From an uncultured Algibacter sp. (lineage in GTDB: Bacteria; Bacteroidota; Bacteroidia; Flavobacteriales; Flavobacteriaceae): a stretch of 64,000 nt of DNA. The stretch covers positions 186,001 through 250,000 of the forward strand of contig CANMQH010000001.1 in NCBI GenBank assembly GCA_947499935.1, written 5' to 3'. The notes beneath the pieces were generated by a model, which did no database searches, was not told the DNA's origin, and saw only the letters and a list, made by a program, of their open reading frames with translations. Positions within the stretch are counted from its first letter, which is position 1, and each line of letters begins with the position of its first letter. Below are positions 1-9,494 of the stretch, piece after piece. The translations under genes and the position numbers were made by a program.

Positions 1-3000
1 TGAACTCCAAAAGTGAATGTTCTTGCTTGTGGATAAGCAAAACCTCCATCAGTTCTTCTTGAGATTGAGGAACCTCCTTGAGCGACTGTTACATTCTCTG
101 GATCTTGACCCGGATAATTAGTTATAGTAAACAAATTATTACCACTTAATGTTATTCTAGCCGTATTGAAACCAATAGTATTAACTAATTTTTGTGGCAA
201 ATTATAGCCTAATCCAAGATATCTTAGTCTTGTATAAGAACCATCTTGTACATCTTTTGAAGTAGCACCTCCTGTTGGATTATGCGTACTAGAGCCTAAC
301 CTTGCATAAGTTGCAGAAGTATTATCTGCACTCCACGTATCTAATACTTGTATGGGTTGATTAAAACTTAAATCTATTCTAGGCTCATCAAATCTGCTTG
401 GAATCACCCAATCCCTACTATTACCTTGTACAAACTGAAAATTAAATGATAAATCAAAATTTTTGTAGGTTATCGTATTATTCCAACCACCAAAATAATC
501 TGGATTAATATCGCCTAAATTCTTGCGGTCATTATCTGTAATCTCTCCATCGCCATCAATATCTCTAAAAATATAATCTCCTGGCGCTCTTAAACCACTA
601 AAATAATTTCCGCTTGGAGCAGCTGTATTTAAAGCATCTATTTCATCTGGTGTTTGTGCTATACCTACAACATCATAACCTAATATAAAACCAATAGGTT
701 CGCCTTCTTGAATACCATTACGTGCTGGTAAAAAAGGATTGTTTTCATTTGTTCCGCCATTTAAAGCATCTACATTATTTTTTATAAAAGAAATATTAAA
801 ATTAGAATTCCATGTAAAATCTTTCGTTCTAATAACATCTGCACCGATGTTAAATTCCCATCCTTTATTGGATACATCGGCAACGTTACCAAAGAAACTT
901 TGAAATCCAGTTTCATGCGGAACTGATGTTATTAAAATAAGTTCATCTGTGTTCTTTTCAAAATAAACAACCTCGCCATTTATGCGCCCATTTAACAACC
1001 CAAATTCTAAACCTAAATCCAATTGGTCTGTTTCTTCCCATTGTATATCTGGGTTTGGCAAGTCTTGTACAGAAATACCATTTACGCCATTATAAAATGA
1101 CCCAATGCCCAAAGTCGTATAGAAAGGTTGGTATGAAAATGCCTCTATGTTATCATTACCTGTTCGGCCTAAACTCGCTCTTAATTTTAACTGATTAACA
1201 AAACTTTCGTTATTAAAAAAGTCTTCATTGTGGATATTCCACCCAAATCCTGCGGAAGGGAAAAACCCACGTCTATTATTGGGTCCAAATTTAGCAGACG
1301 TATCATTTCTTGCTGTAAATGTAACTAAATAACGGTCTTTGTAGTTGTAATTAAGTCTCCCAAAAATAGAATTTAAACCCGTTTCGGAAGTGGCACTTCC
1401 AAAATCATAAAGATTAGTTGCAGAGCCTATGTCTATAAGTTCAAAATCATCTGGGAAATTAGAATAATTTTGAGTCTCTAAATTTAAATAGACTCTATCC
1501 CATGCTAAACCTGCAACCACATCTAAACGATGGTCGTCATTAAACGTTACGTTATAATTTAATGTATTACTAAACGATGTTGTATAACCATCTGTAGTTT
1601 GGTTAGCTCTAAAAGCATCACCCTCGAAGCCTCTTCTACGTCCTTCTATTAATGCAGTAGAAGTGAACGATGGATTAAATATTGAACTTTTGTCGTTATT
1701 TAAACCAACATTAATTTGTGATTTTAGTTTTAAGTTTTTAACCAGCCTAAGCTCTCCGTACACAGAAGCCAAAACATTTTGCGAAATAGCCTGATCACTT
1801 ACTTTACCTAAATTTTCAACAGGGTTTATAAAAGTACGTCCTCTAAAACCATTACTAGATTGTACTTCTGTAGGATTACCATCTGCATCAAAAACACCTA
1901 AATCTGGTCTAAAATTACCATTATTTAAGGATAAAAGACCAGATTGATTATTTTTACCGTACGTATAGTTTATAGAGGCTCCAATTTTAAAATTATCTTT
2001 TATTTGAGAATCGAAATTGGCGCTTAAATTATACTTCTTAAATTTATTTCCTATAAGGAGACCATCTTGTTGATTTATTGATGCCGAAGCAAAATAATTT
2101 GTCTTTTCAGAACCGCCATTAACACTAAAGTTATACTGATTCCATAAGGCATTTTTATTAAGAATTTCATCCTGCCAATCCGTATTAGCATCTCCAAAAA
2201 AGTTATCGGGGTCATTGACTATGGCAAATGGTACCGTGAATAATGGTTGAAAACGATCAGGTAATCCATCTAAAATTATTTGAGCTTGCTCTGTAGCAAA
2301 TGTTTTGTATTGCTCTGCATTTAAATAATCTTCTTTTTGAGTTGGATTTTGAAACGTTGCATTTGTAGAAAAATTAAACTGAGGTGCCTGATTACGTTTT
2401 CCTTTTTTTGTGGTTATTAAAATAACGCCGTTAGCAGCACGAGAACCGTATATAGCCGCAGAAGAAGCGTCTTTTAAAACATCAACACGTTCTATATTAT
2501 TTGGGTCTATTGCTAATAGTGGATTTTCTCTGTTTCCTGCACTAGCATTTGGTCCAAAATTTGGGTTTACTTGAATAGGAACACCATCAACAACATATAA
2601 TGGTTGATTGTCGCCTATAATTTGACTTAAACCTCTAATGTTTACCGAGGCGCCAGCTCCTGGTGCTCCAGCGTTAGACTCAACAAATACACCAGATAAT
2701 TGGCCAACTAAAGCTTGGTCTACGGTTTGAGATTGCACTTGGGTGACTTGCTCACTTTTAATAGAACCAACAGAACCTGTAAGGTCTTTTCTTACTGTGC
2801 TACCATATCCAACAATTACAACTTCTTCAAGATTACTAATATCTTCTTCTAGCACAAAATCTATAGTCGTTCTTCCATTTACGTTTTCAAAAACAGTTTT
2901 AAAACCATACATACGTGTATAAATACGTGCTGTTTCATTTGTCTTTTGCTTATATGTTAAACTATATTTACCATCAAAACCTGTAGCAACACCTGTTTTG

Positions 3001-3479
3001 TAAAAACCTTCTTTGTCATTATCACCTAGAGTGACCAAAACGCCAGCCAAGGGAATGCCATTGATATCTGTAACTGTTCCTGTAATTGTAACTTCCTGCT
3101 GGTTTACGCTTACAGCCTCTTTAATTACAATAGTTTTATTTGCTGTTAAATTTAAATCAAATTGGCCATTTGAAAGGCTTCTTTTCAAAAGTTCACTAGC
3201 TTTAATGATACCTTTTTCTAAATTAACTTTCGGGAAGTTTTTAAACATATCTACCTGATAAATAAAAGTATAATCCGTTTGACTCATAATCAGATCAAAA
3301 ACTTCATCAACGGTAGCCTGTTTGTTTTCATCGATTTTAATTTTTACATTTTGTGATAAAACGTTATTAGGGGTAGCACTAAAAACGCTTAGGCACAATA
3401 AGAAAATAAGTGTTCTCATAATGTTTTGTAGTACCTTCCTTCTAAAAAAAAGAAAAGGTTTAGTTAATTTAATTTCCAT
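1..3479 (-). CDS. SusC/RagA-type TonB-dependent receptor with STN domain (C-terminus cut by window edge)
   Basis: Outer-membrane receptor of the SusC family, which takes up oligosaccharides or other large nutrients with a SusD lipoprotein. The reading frame is open from the edge to position 3479. It ends in ARTFTFGV, the usual last strand, so only a few residues are missing. I chose the ATG at 3479 over the one at 3419 because the 20 extra residues (FFRRKVLQNIM) are typical of the long STN-type leaders. Order: signal peptide, STN domain (about 45-100), carboxypeptidase-like domain with TVTDINGIPLAGV, TonB-box/plug region with VVIVGYGSTVRKDLTGSV and a plug containing VYVVDGVPI-like and SRAANGVILITTKKG motifs, then a beta-barrel. 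The STN domain and the upstream FecR/sigma genes imply signal-transducing regulation. A SusD gene is expected just left of the window. Substrate unknown. Confidence 0.93.
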   Translation of the reverse strand, partial: MEIKLTKPFLFFRRKVLQNIMRTLIFLLCLSVFSATPNNVLSQNVKIKIDENKQATVDEVFDLIMSQTDYTFIYQVDMFKNFPKVNLEKGIIKASELLKRSLSNGQFDLNLTANKTIVIKEAVSVNQQEVTITGTVTDINGIPLAGVLVTLGDNDKEGFYKTGVATGFDGKYSLTYKQKTNETARIYTRMYGFKTVFENVNGRTTIDFVLEEDISNLEEVVIVGYGSTVRKDLTGSVGSIKSEQVTQVQSQTVDQALVGQLSGVFVESNAGAPGAGASVNIRGLSQIIGDNQPLYVVDGVPIQVNPNFGPNASAGNRENPLLAIDPNNIERVDVLKDASSAAIYGSRAANGVILITTKKGKRNQAPQFNFSTNATFQNPTQKEDYLNAEQYKTFATEQAQIILDGLPDRFQPLFTVPFAIVNDPDNFFGDANTDWQDEILNKNALWNQYNFSVNGGSEKTNYFASASINQQDGLLIGNKFKKYNLSANFDSQIKDNFKIGASINYTYGKNNQSGLLSLNNGNFRPDLGVFDADGNPTEVQSSNGFRGRTFINPVENLGKVSDQAISQNVLASVYGELRLVKNLKLKSQINVGLNNDKSSIFNPSFTSTALIEGRRRGFEGDAFRANQTTDGYTTSFSNTLNYNVTFNDDHRLDVVAGLAWDRVYLNLETQNYSNFPDDFELIDIGSATNLYDFGSATSETGLNSIFGRLNYNYKDRYLVTFTARNDTSAKFGPNNRRGFFPSAGFGWNIHNEDFFNNESFVNQLKLRASLGRTGNDNIEAFSYQPFYTTLGIGSFYNGVNGISVQDLPNPDIQWEETDQLDLGLEFGLLNGRINGEVVYFEKNTDELILITSVPHETGFQSFFGNVADVSNKGWEFNIGADVIRTKDFTWNSNFNISFIKNNVDALNGGTNENNPFLPARNGIQEGEPIGFILGYDVVGIAQTPDEIDALNTAAPSGNYFSGLRAPGDYIFRDIDGDGEITDNDRKNLGDINPDYFGGWNNTITYKNFDLSFNFQFVQGNSRDWVIPSRFDEPRIDLSFNQPIQVLDTWSADNTSATYARLGSSTHNPTGGATSKDVQDGSYTRLRYLGLGYNLPQKLVNTIGFNTARITLSGNNLFTITNYPGQDPENVTVAQGGSSISRRTDGGFAYPQARTFTFGV

Positions 3480-3592
3480 AAATTTGATTGTTATTAGTTA
3501 GTTAAAAACATTTAATTAATTAGTGATTTTATACATTGAGGGATAGAGCCTTATACTTTGGACGGTCTAAGCTTTGTTCCTCTTTCTTTTAA

Positions 3593-4723
3593 TTATTTTA
3601 TAATGATTGTTTTTTTGTTTATTTCATAGGTATTTATAAAGTTGGTGTCTTTAATTAGAGTTAATATATCTTCTATATTTTGGTTTTTGCTAATAACACC
3701 CTTAAATTCAATGTGTTCTAATGATTTATTTTCAAAAACTACATCAATATCATACCATCTAGACAACACTTTCATAATATCTTTTAAAGATTTATTTTTA
3801 AAACTAAATAAGCCTTTTCTCCAAGCGGTTTCAGAGTATGTATCAACATGTGTGATTATAAAATCGTTGTTTATTTTATTTAAAACAAATTGCTGTTCTG
3901 GATTTAGTACTTCTTTACTAGAATTGACTTCAATATTAATTTTGCCTTCAACTAGCGTTGTGGATATAATGTCTTCATCGTTATAAGCTTTTATATTAAA
4001 TTCAGTACCAATGACTTCAACATCTTGATTTTTAGTAGTTACTATAAATTTAGTACCATTGTGACTTGAGCTAGGCGATACATCAAAATAGGCTTCTCCA
4101 TATACTAATTCTACTTTTCGATTAGTGTTATTATTAAAAAAGACAGGGTATTTAAGTTGAGATTCTGAATTTAGCCATACCTGAGTACCATCAGATAAAA
4201 CAATATGGTATTCTCCTTTTCTTGGGATGGTTAAATAATTATATACTATTTCTTTTGGGGTTTCTGTTTGTTTCTTATAGATTAATTTCTCGCCATTACT
4301 AGTAGCATGATTTGAGGTGAAATCTTCACCTTTTCCTAGTTCAATGACGACCCCGTCTTCAAGTGTTAGAGTCGCTTTATTGGTTCCAGGAGCTATACTT
4401 TGATTAGTTATTTGGGTGTTTTTTTCTGAATTTATTTTGGAATCTTTGAATAAAAATGAAATGGATATAAAAAATACTATTATAGCCGCAGCAGCTATGT
4501 GTTTCCAATAATTACTTTTAGGTTTTTGTGGTTTTAATTTTTTGTTTAAAGATTTCCACCCTTTTTCAAGATCAATAAATTCAATATCTTTTGAGTAGTT
4601 TTTTTCTACGTTATTAAAATACAATTTGTGCTTTGGTGATTGATTATACCAAGTATCAAATAATTCACTTTCCACGTTAGTAAGTGTATTATTTAACTTT
4701 TTTATGATAAGTTTAAATTCCAT
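3593..4723 (-). CDS. FecR family anti-sigma factor (inner membrane)
   Basis: Transmembrane regulator that receives a signal from the STN domain of the receptor and controls its partner sigma factor. The 376-residue protein has a short cytoplasmic N-terminal part, one membrane segment at about residues 74-92 (HIAAAAIIVFFISISFLF), then a periplasmic FecR domain (about 165-260, with TIPRKGEYHIVLSDGTQVWLN and GEAYFDV) and a C-terminal DUF4974-like domain (SFKNKSLKDIMKVLSRWYDI). It lies between the sigma gene (about 120 bp upstream) and the SusC gene (about 110 bp downstream), all on the minus strand, which is the classic order. The assignment is secure; the inducing ligand cannot be read from sequence. 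Confidence 0.93.
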   Translation of the reverse strand: MEFKLIIKKLNNTLTNVESELFDTWYNQSPKHKLYFNNVEKNYSKDIEFIDLEKGWKSLNKKLKPQKPKSNYWKHIAAAAIIVFFISISFLFKDSKINSEKNTQITNQSIAPGTNKATLTLEDGVVIELGKGEDFTSNHATSNGEKLIYKKQTETPKEIVYNYLTIPRKGEYHIVLSDGTQVWLNSESQLKYPVFFNNNTNRKVELVYGEAYFDVSPSSSHNGTKFIVTTKNQDVEVIGTEFNIKAYNDEDIISTTLVEGKINIEVNSSKEVLNPEQQFVLNKINNDFIITHVDTYSETAWRKGLFSFKNKSLKDIMKVLSRWYDIDVVFENKSLEHIEFKGVISKNQNIEDILTLIKDTNFINTYEINKKTIIIK

Positions 4724-4846
4724 TTTTTAATTTAGTTGTAGCTATTTATTATTATGACAACAAAAAATAAAAATGGGTGACAAAAAAATTAATATTTTTC
4801 AACAAAAAAATGAAAAACAATAATTTATGCTAATCAATAAGTGTTT

Positions 4847-5404
4847 TTAATGATTTATTTGAAGTAAAATAAGTAATACAGTTACCATATCTGTAATTTT
4901 AGATTTAGCTCTTTTTAATTGTGTTTTTACTGTATTTACAGAAATATCTAGCTCTTTTGCAATTTCAGAATATTTATAATTACTTATAAATCTTAGTTTA
5001 ACTACTTGTTGCATACGCTCCGGTAATTGCTCTACAATTTTCAAGATTTGATGATATACTATTTTTTTGTTTTCTTCGGAAGTAGAATCAAAAACATGCT
5101 CAGTAATAAGATTAATGTTTAATTCGAGAAGTTCAAAATTATCTGTAATTTTAATGGATTTTAGGTAGTTAAAACATCTGTTTTTAACCATTGTAAAAAT
5201 ATATCCTTTTAATGAGGATTGTATTTGTATAGTATTGGCATTCTCCCATAAGTAAACAAAAACATCTTGAACAATATCTTCGCTTGCATTTTTATCAAAA
5301 AGAAAACCGTTGGCATAAATGACTAAGCTATTATAATTTTTATCAAAAAATGTTTTAAAAACGTTTTCGTTTTTTTTACTTATTTCATTTAAAATGAGAT
5401 TCAT
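4847..5404 (-). CDS. ECF RNA polymerase sigma factor (FecI-like, Bacteroidetes type)
   Basis: Extracytoplasmic-function sigma factor of 185 residues, normal for the family. Region 2 is at about 15-90 (FFDKNYNSLVIYANGFLFDKN, ASEDIVQDVFVYLWEN). Region 4 is at about 120-172 (LPERMQQVVKLRFISNYKYSEIAKEL, then the helix-turn-helix ISVNTVKTQLKRAKSKI). Regions 1.1 and 3 are absent, as expected for ECF factors. Gene order sigma, FecR, STN-SusC indicates that it drives the receptor gene when FecR relays a signal. Whether it also activates its own promoter cannot be seen. Confidence 0.93.
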   Translation of the reverse strand: MNLILNEISKKNENVFKTFFDKNYNSLVIYANGFLFDKNASEDIVQDVFVYLWENANTIQIQSSLKGYIFTMVKNRCFNYLKSIKITDNFELLELNINLITEHVFDSTSEENKKIVYHQILKIVEQLPERMQQVVKLRFISNYKYSEIAKELDISVNTVKTQLKRAKSKITDMVTVLLILLQINH

Positions 5405-5615
5405 TAAATTTAAGAGAGTCGTTAGTTAGCAAATCTAGAAAAAGAAATTTATAAATTTATTTTATTTGCTATTATAAATTTAGAATTGAGAGTGTTTTAA
5501 ATTTAATGCAATAAAATTTTAATTAATTAAATGTTTAAACTAAAAAAAAACGAATAGTATAAAGCTATATGTAATAACATGGTTTTTTGTATTTTTAAAC
5601 GGAATTTCATCACTT

Positions 5616-6617
5616 ATGTTTAAGAAAGATCCTCTTCAAATCATAGTTTTTCAAACGTATGGCACGGCTAATCATTTATATGTAAGAGGGCGTGCTATTG
5701 AAGATGAAAGTATAAATCTTGAACAGCAAGGTGCTTTTAAGCTTCTTTTTAATACTTGGAAACGTTTTGAAACCGATGAAATTAAAAATACTGAGCTTCG
5801 CGTTAAAATTGGAACAGATAATTTTTTTTACACAACAACTGATAATGATGGTTATTTTTTATTGGATGAACAGGTTAAAGATTTAAGCAAGTATGTAAAT
5901 AAAGAGGGTTGGTTGATACTTGAATTTTCATATAAAGAAGCACCAACTAAGCGCACTGTACAGTCTGGTAACCGATTTCCTGGAGAGATGCTTATTCCAT
6001 CAAAAGCGGCATCTTTTGGAGTTATTAGCGATATAGATGATACCATTTTACATACAGGTTTAGTTTCTGTATTAAAATGGCGGGTTCTAGTTAATACATT
6101 TTTAACCTCGGCAGGGCAAAGATTACCTTTGGATGGTGCGCCAGAATTTTACAATATGCTTCATCGTGGTAAATCTGGAAAAGAAGCTAATCCTATATTT
6201 TATGTAAGCCATAGTCCATGGAATTTATATCGCTATCTAAATTTTTTCTTAAAGAAGAATAACTTTCCTAAAGGTCCTATTATTCTTAGAAATTTTCCGA
6301 AGCCATTTTCTAAAAAAAATAAAAAGGAAAAGCCTCAAAAACAAAAAGAGATTCTTAATTTATTAAATGCGTATCCTAATTTTAATTTTATATTAATTGG
6401 AGATAGTGGTGAACATGATCCTTATATTTATTTAGAAATTGCAGAAAACTATCCAAATAGAATTTTAGCAATATATTTAAGAAGCGTAAACCATAAAAAG
6501 AAAATGCTCCGTGTTACTGGATTGTATAAAGATTACAAAACCACACCTGTTTTATTGGTTGAAAATAGTGAGCAAGCTATTGAGCATGCTAAAAAACAAG
6601 GGTTTATTAATGTTTAA
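5616..6617 (+). CDS. App1-like phosphatidate phosphatase domain protein (DUF2183, HAD-like)
   Basis: Predicted phosphatase of the App1/DUF2183 family, whose yeast member dephosphorylates phosphatidate. The 333-residue protein has an N-terminal beta domain (about 1-130) and a HAD-like catalytic domain starting with SDIDDTILHTG, where Asp139 and Asp141 are the predicted nucleophile and acid. YVSHSPWNLY (about 196-205) supplies the second motif and GDSGEHD (262-268) the metal-binding end motif. No signal peptide or membrane segment is visible, so it is probably cytoplasmic or peripheral. It converges on the kinase gene, overlapping it by 4 bases. The bacterial substrate is not established. Confidence 0.85.
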   Translation: MFKKDPLQIIVFQTYGTANHLYVRGRAIEDESINLEQQGAFKLLFNTWKRFETDEIKNTELRVKIGTDNFFYTTTDNDGYFLLDEQVKDLSKYVNKEGWLILEFSYKEAPTKRTVQSGNRFPGEMLIPSKAASFGVISDIDDTILHTGLVSVLKWRVLVNTFLTSAGQRLPLDGAPEFYNMLHRGKSGKEANPIFYVSHSPWNLYRYLNFFLKKNNFPKGPIILRNFPKPFSKKNKKEKPQKQKEILNLLNAYPNFNFILIGDSGEHDPYIYLEIAENYPNRILAIYLRSVNHKKKMLRVTGLYKDYKTTPVLLVENSEQAIEHAKKQGFINV

Positions 6618-7228
6618 AATAAGCCGTTAATTTCAGCATCTATAGTATTGATAACCTCACCTAAATCTTCAGGGTTATCTACAAAGTCTAAATGGTCAAC
6701 ATCAATTATTAACAGTTTGCCTTTATCATAACCATGAATCCATGCTTCATAGCGTTCATTTAATCTACTTAGGTAATCAATGCTTATAGAGTTTTCATAA
6801 TCACGACCACGTTTATGAATTTGCGATACTAAATTAGGGATAGAACTTCGTAAATAAATCAATACATCGGGACCTTTTACCAAAGATTCCATAAGGTCGA
6901 AAAGTGATTTGTAGTTCTCGAAATCTCTATTGGTCATCAATCCCATAGCATGCAGGTTAGGTGCAAAAATATGTGCATCTTCATAAATCGTTCTATCTTG
7001 AATAATATTTTTTCCGCTTTCGCGAATCTGCAATACTTGCCTAAATCTGCTATTTAAAAAATAAACTTGTAAATTAAAACTCCAACGTTCCATTTGGTTA
7101 TAAAAATCATCTAAATAAGGATTATCAACAACGTCTTCTAGCTGCGCTTCCCATTTATAATGTTTTGCTAGTAATTTTGTGAGAGTGGTTTTTCCAGCGC
7201 CAATATTTCCGGCAATAGCAATATGCAT
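6614..7228 (-). CDS. Deoxynucleoside kinase (dAdo/dGuo kinase type)
   Basis: Salvage enzyme that phosphorylates deoxynucleosides with ATP. The 204 residues match the short bacterial dNK family. P-loop GNIGAGKTT is at 7-15, the substrate-site segment EDVVDNPYLDDFY at 31-43, the DRT motif at 78-80 (IIQDRTIYEDAHIF) and the arginine-rich lid RGRDYENSIS near residue 140. The next gene upstream on the same strand ends 3 bases before this start, so the two are probably co-transcribed. Preference between deoxyadenosine, deoxyguanosine and pyrimidines cannot be assigned from these motifs alone. Confidence 0.92.
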   Translation of the reverse strand: MHIAIAGNIGAGKTTLTKLLAKHYKWEAQLEDVVDNPYLDDFYNQMERWSFNLQVYFLNSRFRQVLQIRESGKNIIQDRTIYEDAHIFAPNLHAMGLMTNRDFENYKSLFDLMESLVKGPDVLIYLRSSIPNLVSQIHKRGRDYENSISIDYLSRLNERYEAWIHGYDKGKLLIIDVDHLDFVDNPEDLGEVINTIDAEINGLF

Positions 7229-7231
7229 AGT

Positions 7232-8011
7232 TTAATTGATTTTTAATTGAAATTCTTGTAAGGTTTCATTGTCGTAAATATACAAGGTTTCGTTGGTTAC
7301 AAAAAACGCATTTATCAATAAATTTGGTATTTTAACGGACTTGATATTATGTGTCTTTCCGTCTAAATAATATAATGATTGCTCTTTTTTTAGAATAATA
7401 TTTCCATTATTTTCAGTAAGAGCGGTATAACCATCGTTAGTTATTTTCTTTACTAAACCACCAAAATAATTATAAATGTAGAGGTGCTTTTTAGTAAGTA
7501 GCCAACAATAGTTGTAATTACTTTTTAAATCTAAAACTTGACTTTGTACGGGTGCAGTTTGAGCACGCGTTGATAGATTTTTATAATCAAAAAGCTCTAA
7601 TTGCTGAAAATCTTGATTAAAAATCCACAGGGTGTTATCATGACCAGTAGAAACAAATGACACGTTTTTATAATCTGAAAGCGCATTAAAATCGAGTTTA
7701 AATATTTCAGCTAGTCTATTGTCAAGAATAACAACGGTATTAAAATCTTTATAAAACAGATTTATTTTTAGTGGATTAAAGGTGTTTACATTATGCAGTT
7801 CTCCTAATTGAAAATTATTGTAACTTATCGTTTTTTTTGCATCTTTTTTATAAAAAATAGTGTTATTTACGTAAAATTCGGTCCCGAAATTATCAATAGA
7901 AACTAAGGTGTCTGCGGTATAATCTGTTTTTTTTATAAATGTTGTTTCTATAGATTCTTGAGCAAATATAGAAACTGAAAGGAGTAATAGTATATAGCGG
8001 GTAAATATCAT
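7232..8011 (-). CDS. Secreted beta-propeller-like protein, function unknown
   Basis: A 259-residue protein that I do not recognise by function. The N-terminus is a signal peptide (about 1-17, YILLLLSVSIFAQ, with cleavage expected after FA or AQ). The rest is beta-rich with loosely repeated segments of about 40 residues (for example DNTLWIFNQDFQQLELFDYKNL and NYCWLLTKKHLYIYNYFGGLVKKI), suggesting an incomplete propeller. It lies 3 bases upstream of the deoxynucleoside kinase gene on the same strand. Likely periplasmic or surface-associated. No catalytic motif is visible. Confidence 0.75.
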   Translation of the reverse strand: MIFTRYILLLLSVSIFAQESIETTFIKKTDYTADTLVSIDNFGTEFYVNNTIFYKKDAKKTISYNNFQLGELHNVNTFNPLKINLFYKDFNTVVILDNRLAEIFKLDFNALSDYKNVSFVSTGHDNTLWIFNQDFQQLELFDYKNLSTRAQTAPVQSQVLDLKSNYNYCWLLTKKHLYIYNYFGGLVKKITNDGYTALTENNGNIILKKEQSLYYLDGKTHNIKSVKIPNLLINAFFVTNETLYIYDNETLQEFQLKIN

Positions 8012-8226
8012 AATGGTTTGAAAAGTACAAAAATCAAACCATATTCTATAAATTAAGTTATTGCTGTTGTTTTTAGGCTAATTTTAAGAATGAGAATAAA
8101 AGGTATTAAGCCTAAATCATGCTAAAAAAAGCGGGATTAGTTCAACTTAAAATGTTTGACTACGTATTACATACTTCTCAAAATTGAGTTTTACTAATAA
8201 TAATTATAAAAACTCATGTTTTTTCC

Positions 8227-8257
8227 TTTGTATAATTAATAAACAATAATATATTTG
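8227..8257 (+). promoter_or_regulatory. Bacteroidetes-type promoter of tRNA-Tyr
   Basis: TTTG at 8227-8230 and TATATTTG at 8250-8257, separated by 19 bases, match the Bacteroidetes -33 / -7 consensus (TTTG, TAnnTTTG). The tRNA begins 11 bases after the -7 box, consistent with a start just before the mature 5' end. Confidence 0.6.
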
Positions 8258-8268
8258 CATCCAGTTTT

Positions 8269-8350
<82 letters not shown>

Positions 8351-8361
8351 CTATAACTAGT

Positions 8362-8388
8362 AAAGTCTGCATTTTTGCAGGCTTTTTT
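8362..8388 (+). terminator. Rho-independent terminator after tRNA-Tyr
   Basis: AAGTCTGCA and TGCAGGCTT form a 9-bp stem (one G-T pair) around a TTT loop, followed by a T run. Confidence 0.75.
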
Positions 8389-8734
8389 GTTTTAGAATAA
8401 AAAGTTTATTGTGGCGGCAGGGTAAACTTTTCATTTTTACAAATGATGAATTAGGATGTTTAATCTTATTCTCCTTCATAAAAAATAAGAGGTAAGAACG
8501 TAAAAATAGTACTTGTTTTTTTGAAATGTTCGTTTAATGTTTGGTAGATGAAATGTAGCGTTAAAAAGATGCTAATTTTTAGGATTGACACAGAGCAGAT
8601 TTTTTTAGCTTATAGCCAAATTTTTAAATTTGACGGTCTTTGTAAATAAATACAAACTTTTCGATTTAGCACATGTTAGTTATGTTTTATACACATTATT
8701 ATCTGCTGGCTATCCTCTTTATTATTTAATATCA
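8389..8734. other. Intergenic stretch without a gene; possible cassette-border repeat
   Basis: No supported reading frame. Near 8660-8715 (read on the minus strand) is a segment with GTGTATAAAACATAACTAAC that, from memory, resembles a border sequence often seen beside solitary accessory genes in flavobacteria. It follows the VOC lipoprotein gene. I could not verify this by search. Confidence 0.3.
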
Positions 8735-9292
8735 TTATCTATGTTGGTCAATTAAAATTACATTCCCGTCTGGGTCAGTTGTCATAAAACTTGCAGGACC
8801 AGAAGTATCTTTCTTAATTTCAGTACCAATATTAATTCCTTTACTTTTTAATTCTTGCTGAATTTTTCTAATATCGACAAAAGTATCGGTCTCTTTTCCG
8901 TTTTCATCCCAACCTGGATTAAAAGTTAAAATATTTCCATCAAACATACCTTGGAATAATCCAATTACTGAATTTTTATTCTTCATTATTAGGTAGTTTT
9001 TTGCCAAATCTCCTCCCAGTTGTACAAAGCCAAGGTTTTCGTAAAATTCCTTTGAAACATTAAGGTTTTTTACATTAAGACTTACTGAAAATCCTCCTAA
9101 ATCTATATTGTTTTCTCTTTTAATTGTTTTATTAGTTTGTTTTAATTCAATGTTTTTCTCGAGTTCATTTATTTTTTTTAATGATTTTTGCAGTTCAGTT
9201 TCGAGTTTTTGTATTCTTTCTTCTTTACTCGGATTCATATTACATCCAAATAAGAGCGCTGTGAACACAGAAAACAATAGTATTTTTTTCAT
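8735..9292 (-). CDS. Lipoprotein with coiled coil and VOC (glyoxalase/bleomycin-resistance fold) domain
   Basis: 185 residues. A lipoprotein signal (lipobox ALLFGC, Cys17) is followed by a charged coiled coil (about 22-60, EERIQKLETELQKSLKKINELEKNIEL). A single VOC domain then covers about 66-185, with SLNVKNLNVSKEFYENLGF at its start and TTDPDGNVILI near its end. VOC proteins are usually cytoplasmic; anchoring one to the membrane through a coiled coil is unusual. Function is unknown: it may bind a small molecule or metal. It is a single gene flanked by sizeable non-coding DNA and may be a recent acquisition (inference). Confidence 0.85.
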   Translation of the reverse strand: MKKILLFSVFTALLFGCNMNPSKEERIQKLETELQKSLKKINELEKNIELKQTNKTIKRENNIDLGGFSVSLNVKNLNVSKEFYENLGFVQLGGDLAKNYLIMKNKNSVIGLFQGMFDGNILTFNPGWDENGKETDTFVDIRKIQQELKSKGINIGTEIKKDTSGPASFMTTDPDGNVILIDQHR

Positions 9293-9305
9293 GATTTTAA
9301 TATTT

Positions 9306-9321
9306 TATTATCGCGATAATA
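9306..9321. promoter_or_regulatory. Perfect 16-bp palindrome upstream of the VOC lipoprotein
   Basis: TATTATCGCGATAATA is a perfect dyad 13 bases upstream of the start at 9292. It could be an operator site. No regulator can be named. Confidence 0.35.
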
Positions 9322-9440
9322 TACGTTTCATATTTTTGTCTGTTGTGCTTCCAGATAACAATTTAAAATAAAATCGCTTCAATGTTTTAAATCTAATATT
9401 AAACGAATTTCGGCTTTTTTTTCGAGAAAGGCAATTGCAA

Positions 9441-9471
9441 CAAAAAGCCCCATAAACTTAATTATGAGGCT
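9441..9471 (-). terminator. Terminator of metK
   Basis: On the minus strand AGCCTCATAA pairs with TTATGGGGCT (one G-T pair) and is followed by TTTTTG, 24 bases past the metK stop. Confidence 0.75.
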
Positions 9472-9494
9472 CATATATTTAATTGTTTTTAATT

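Noticed and set aside
3013-3258. Frame on the plus strand inside the SusC gene
   Set aside because: Antisense shadow of the well-supported receptor gene.
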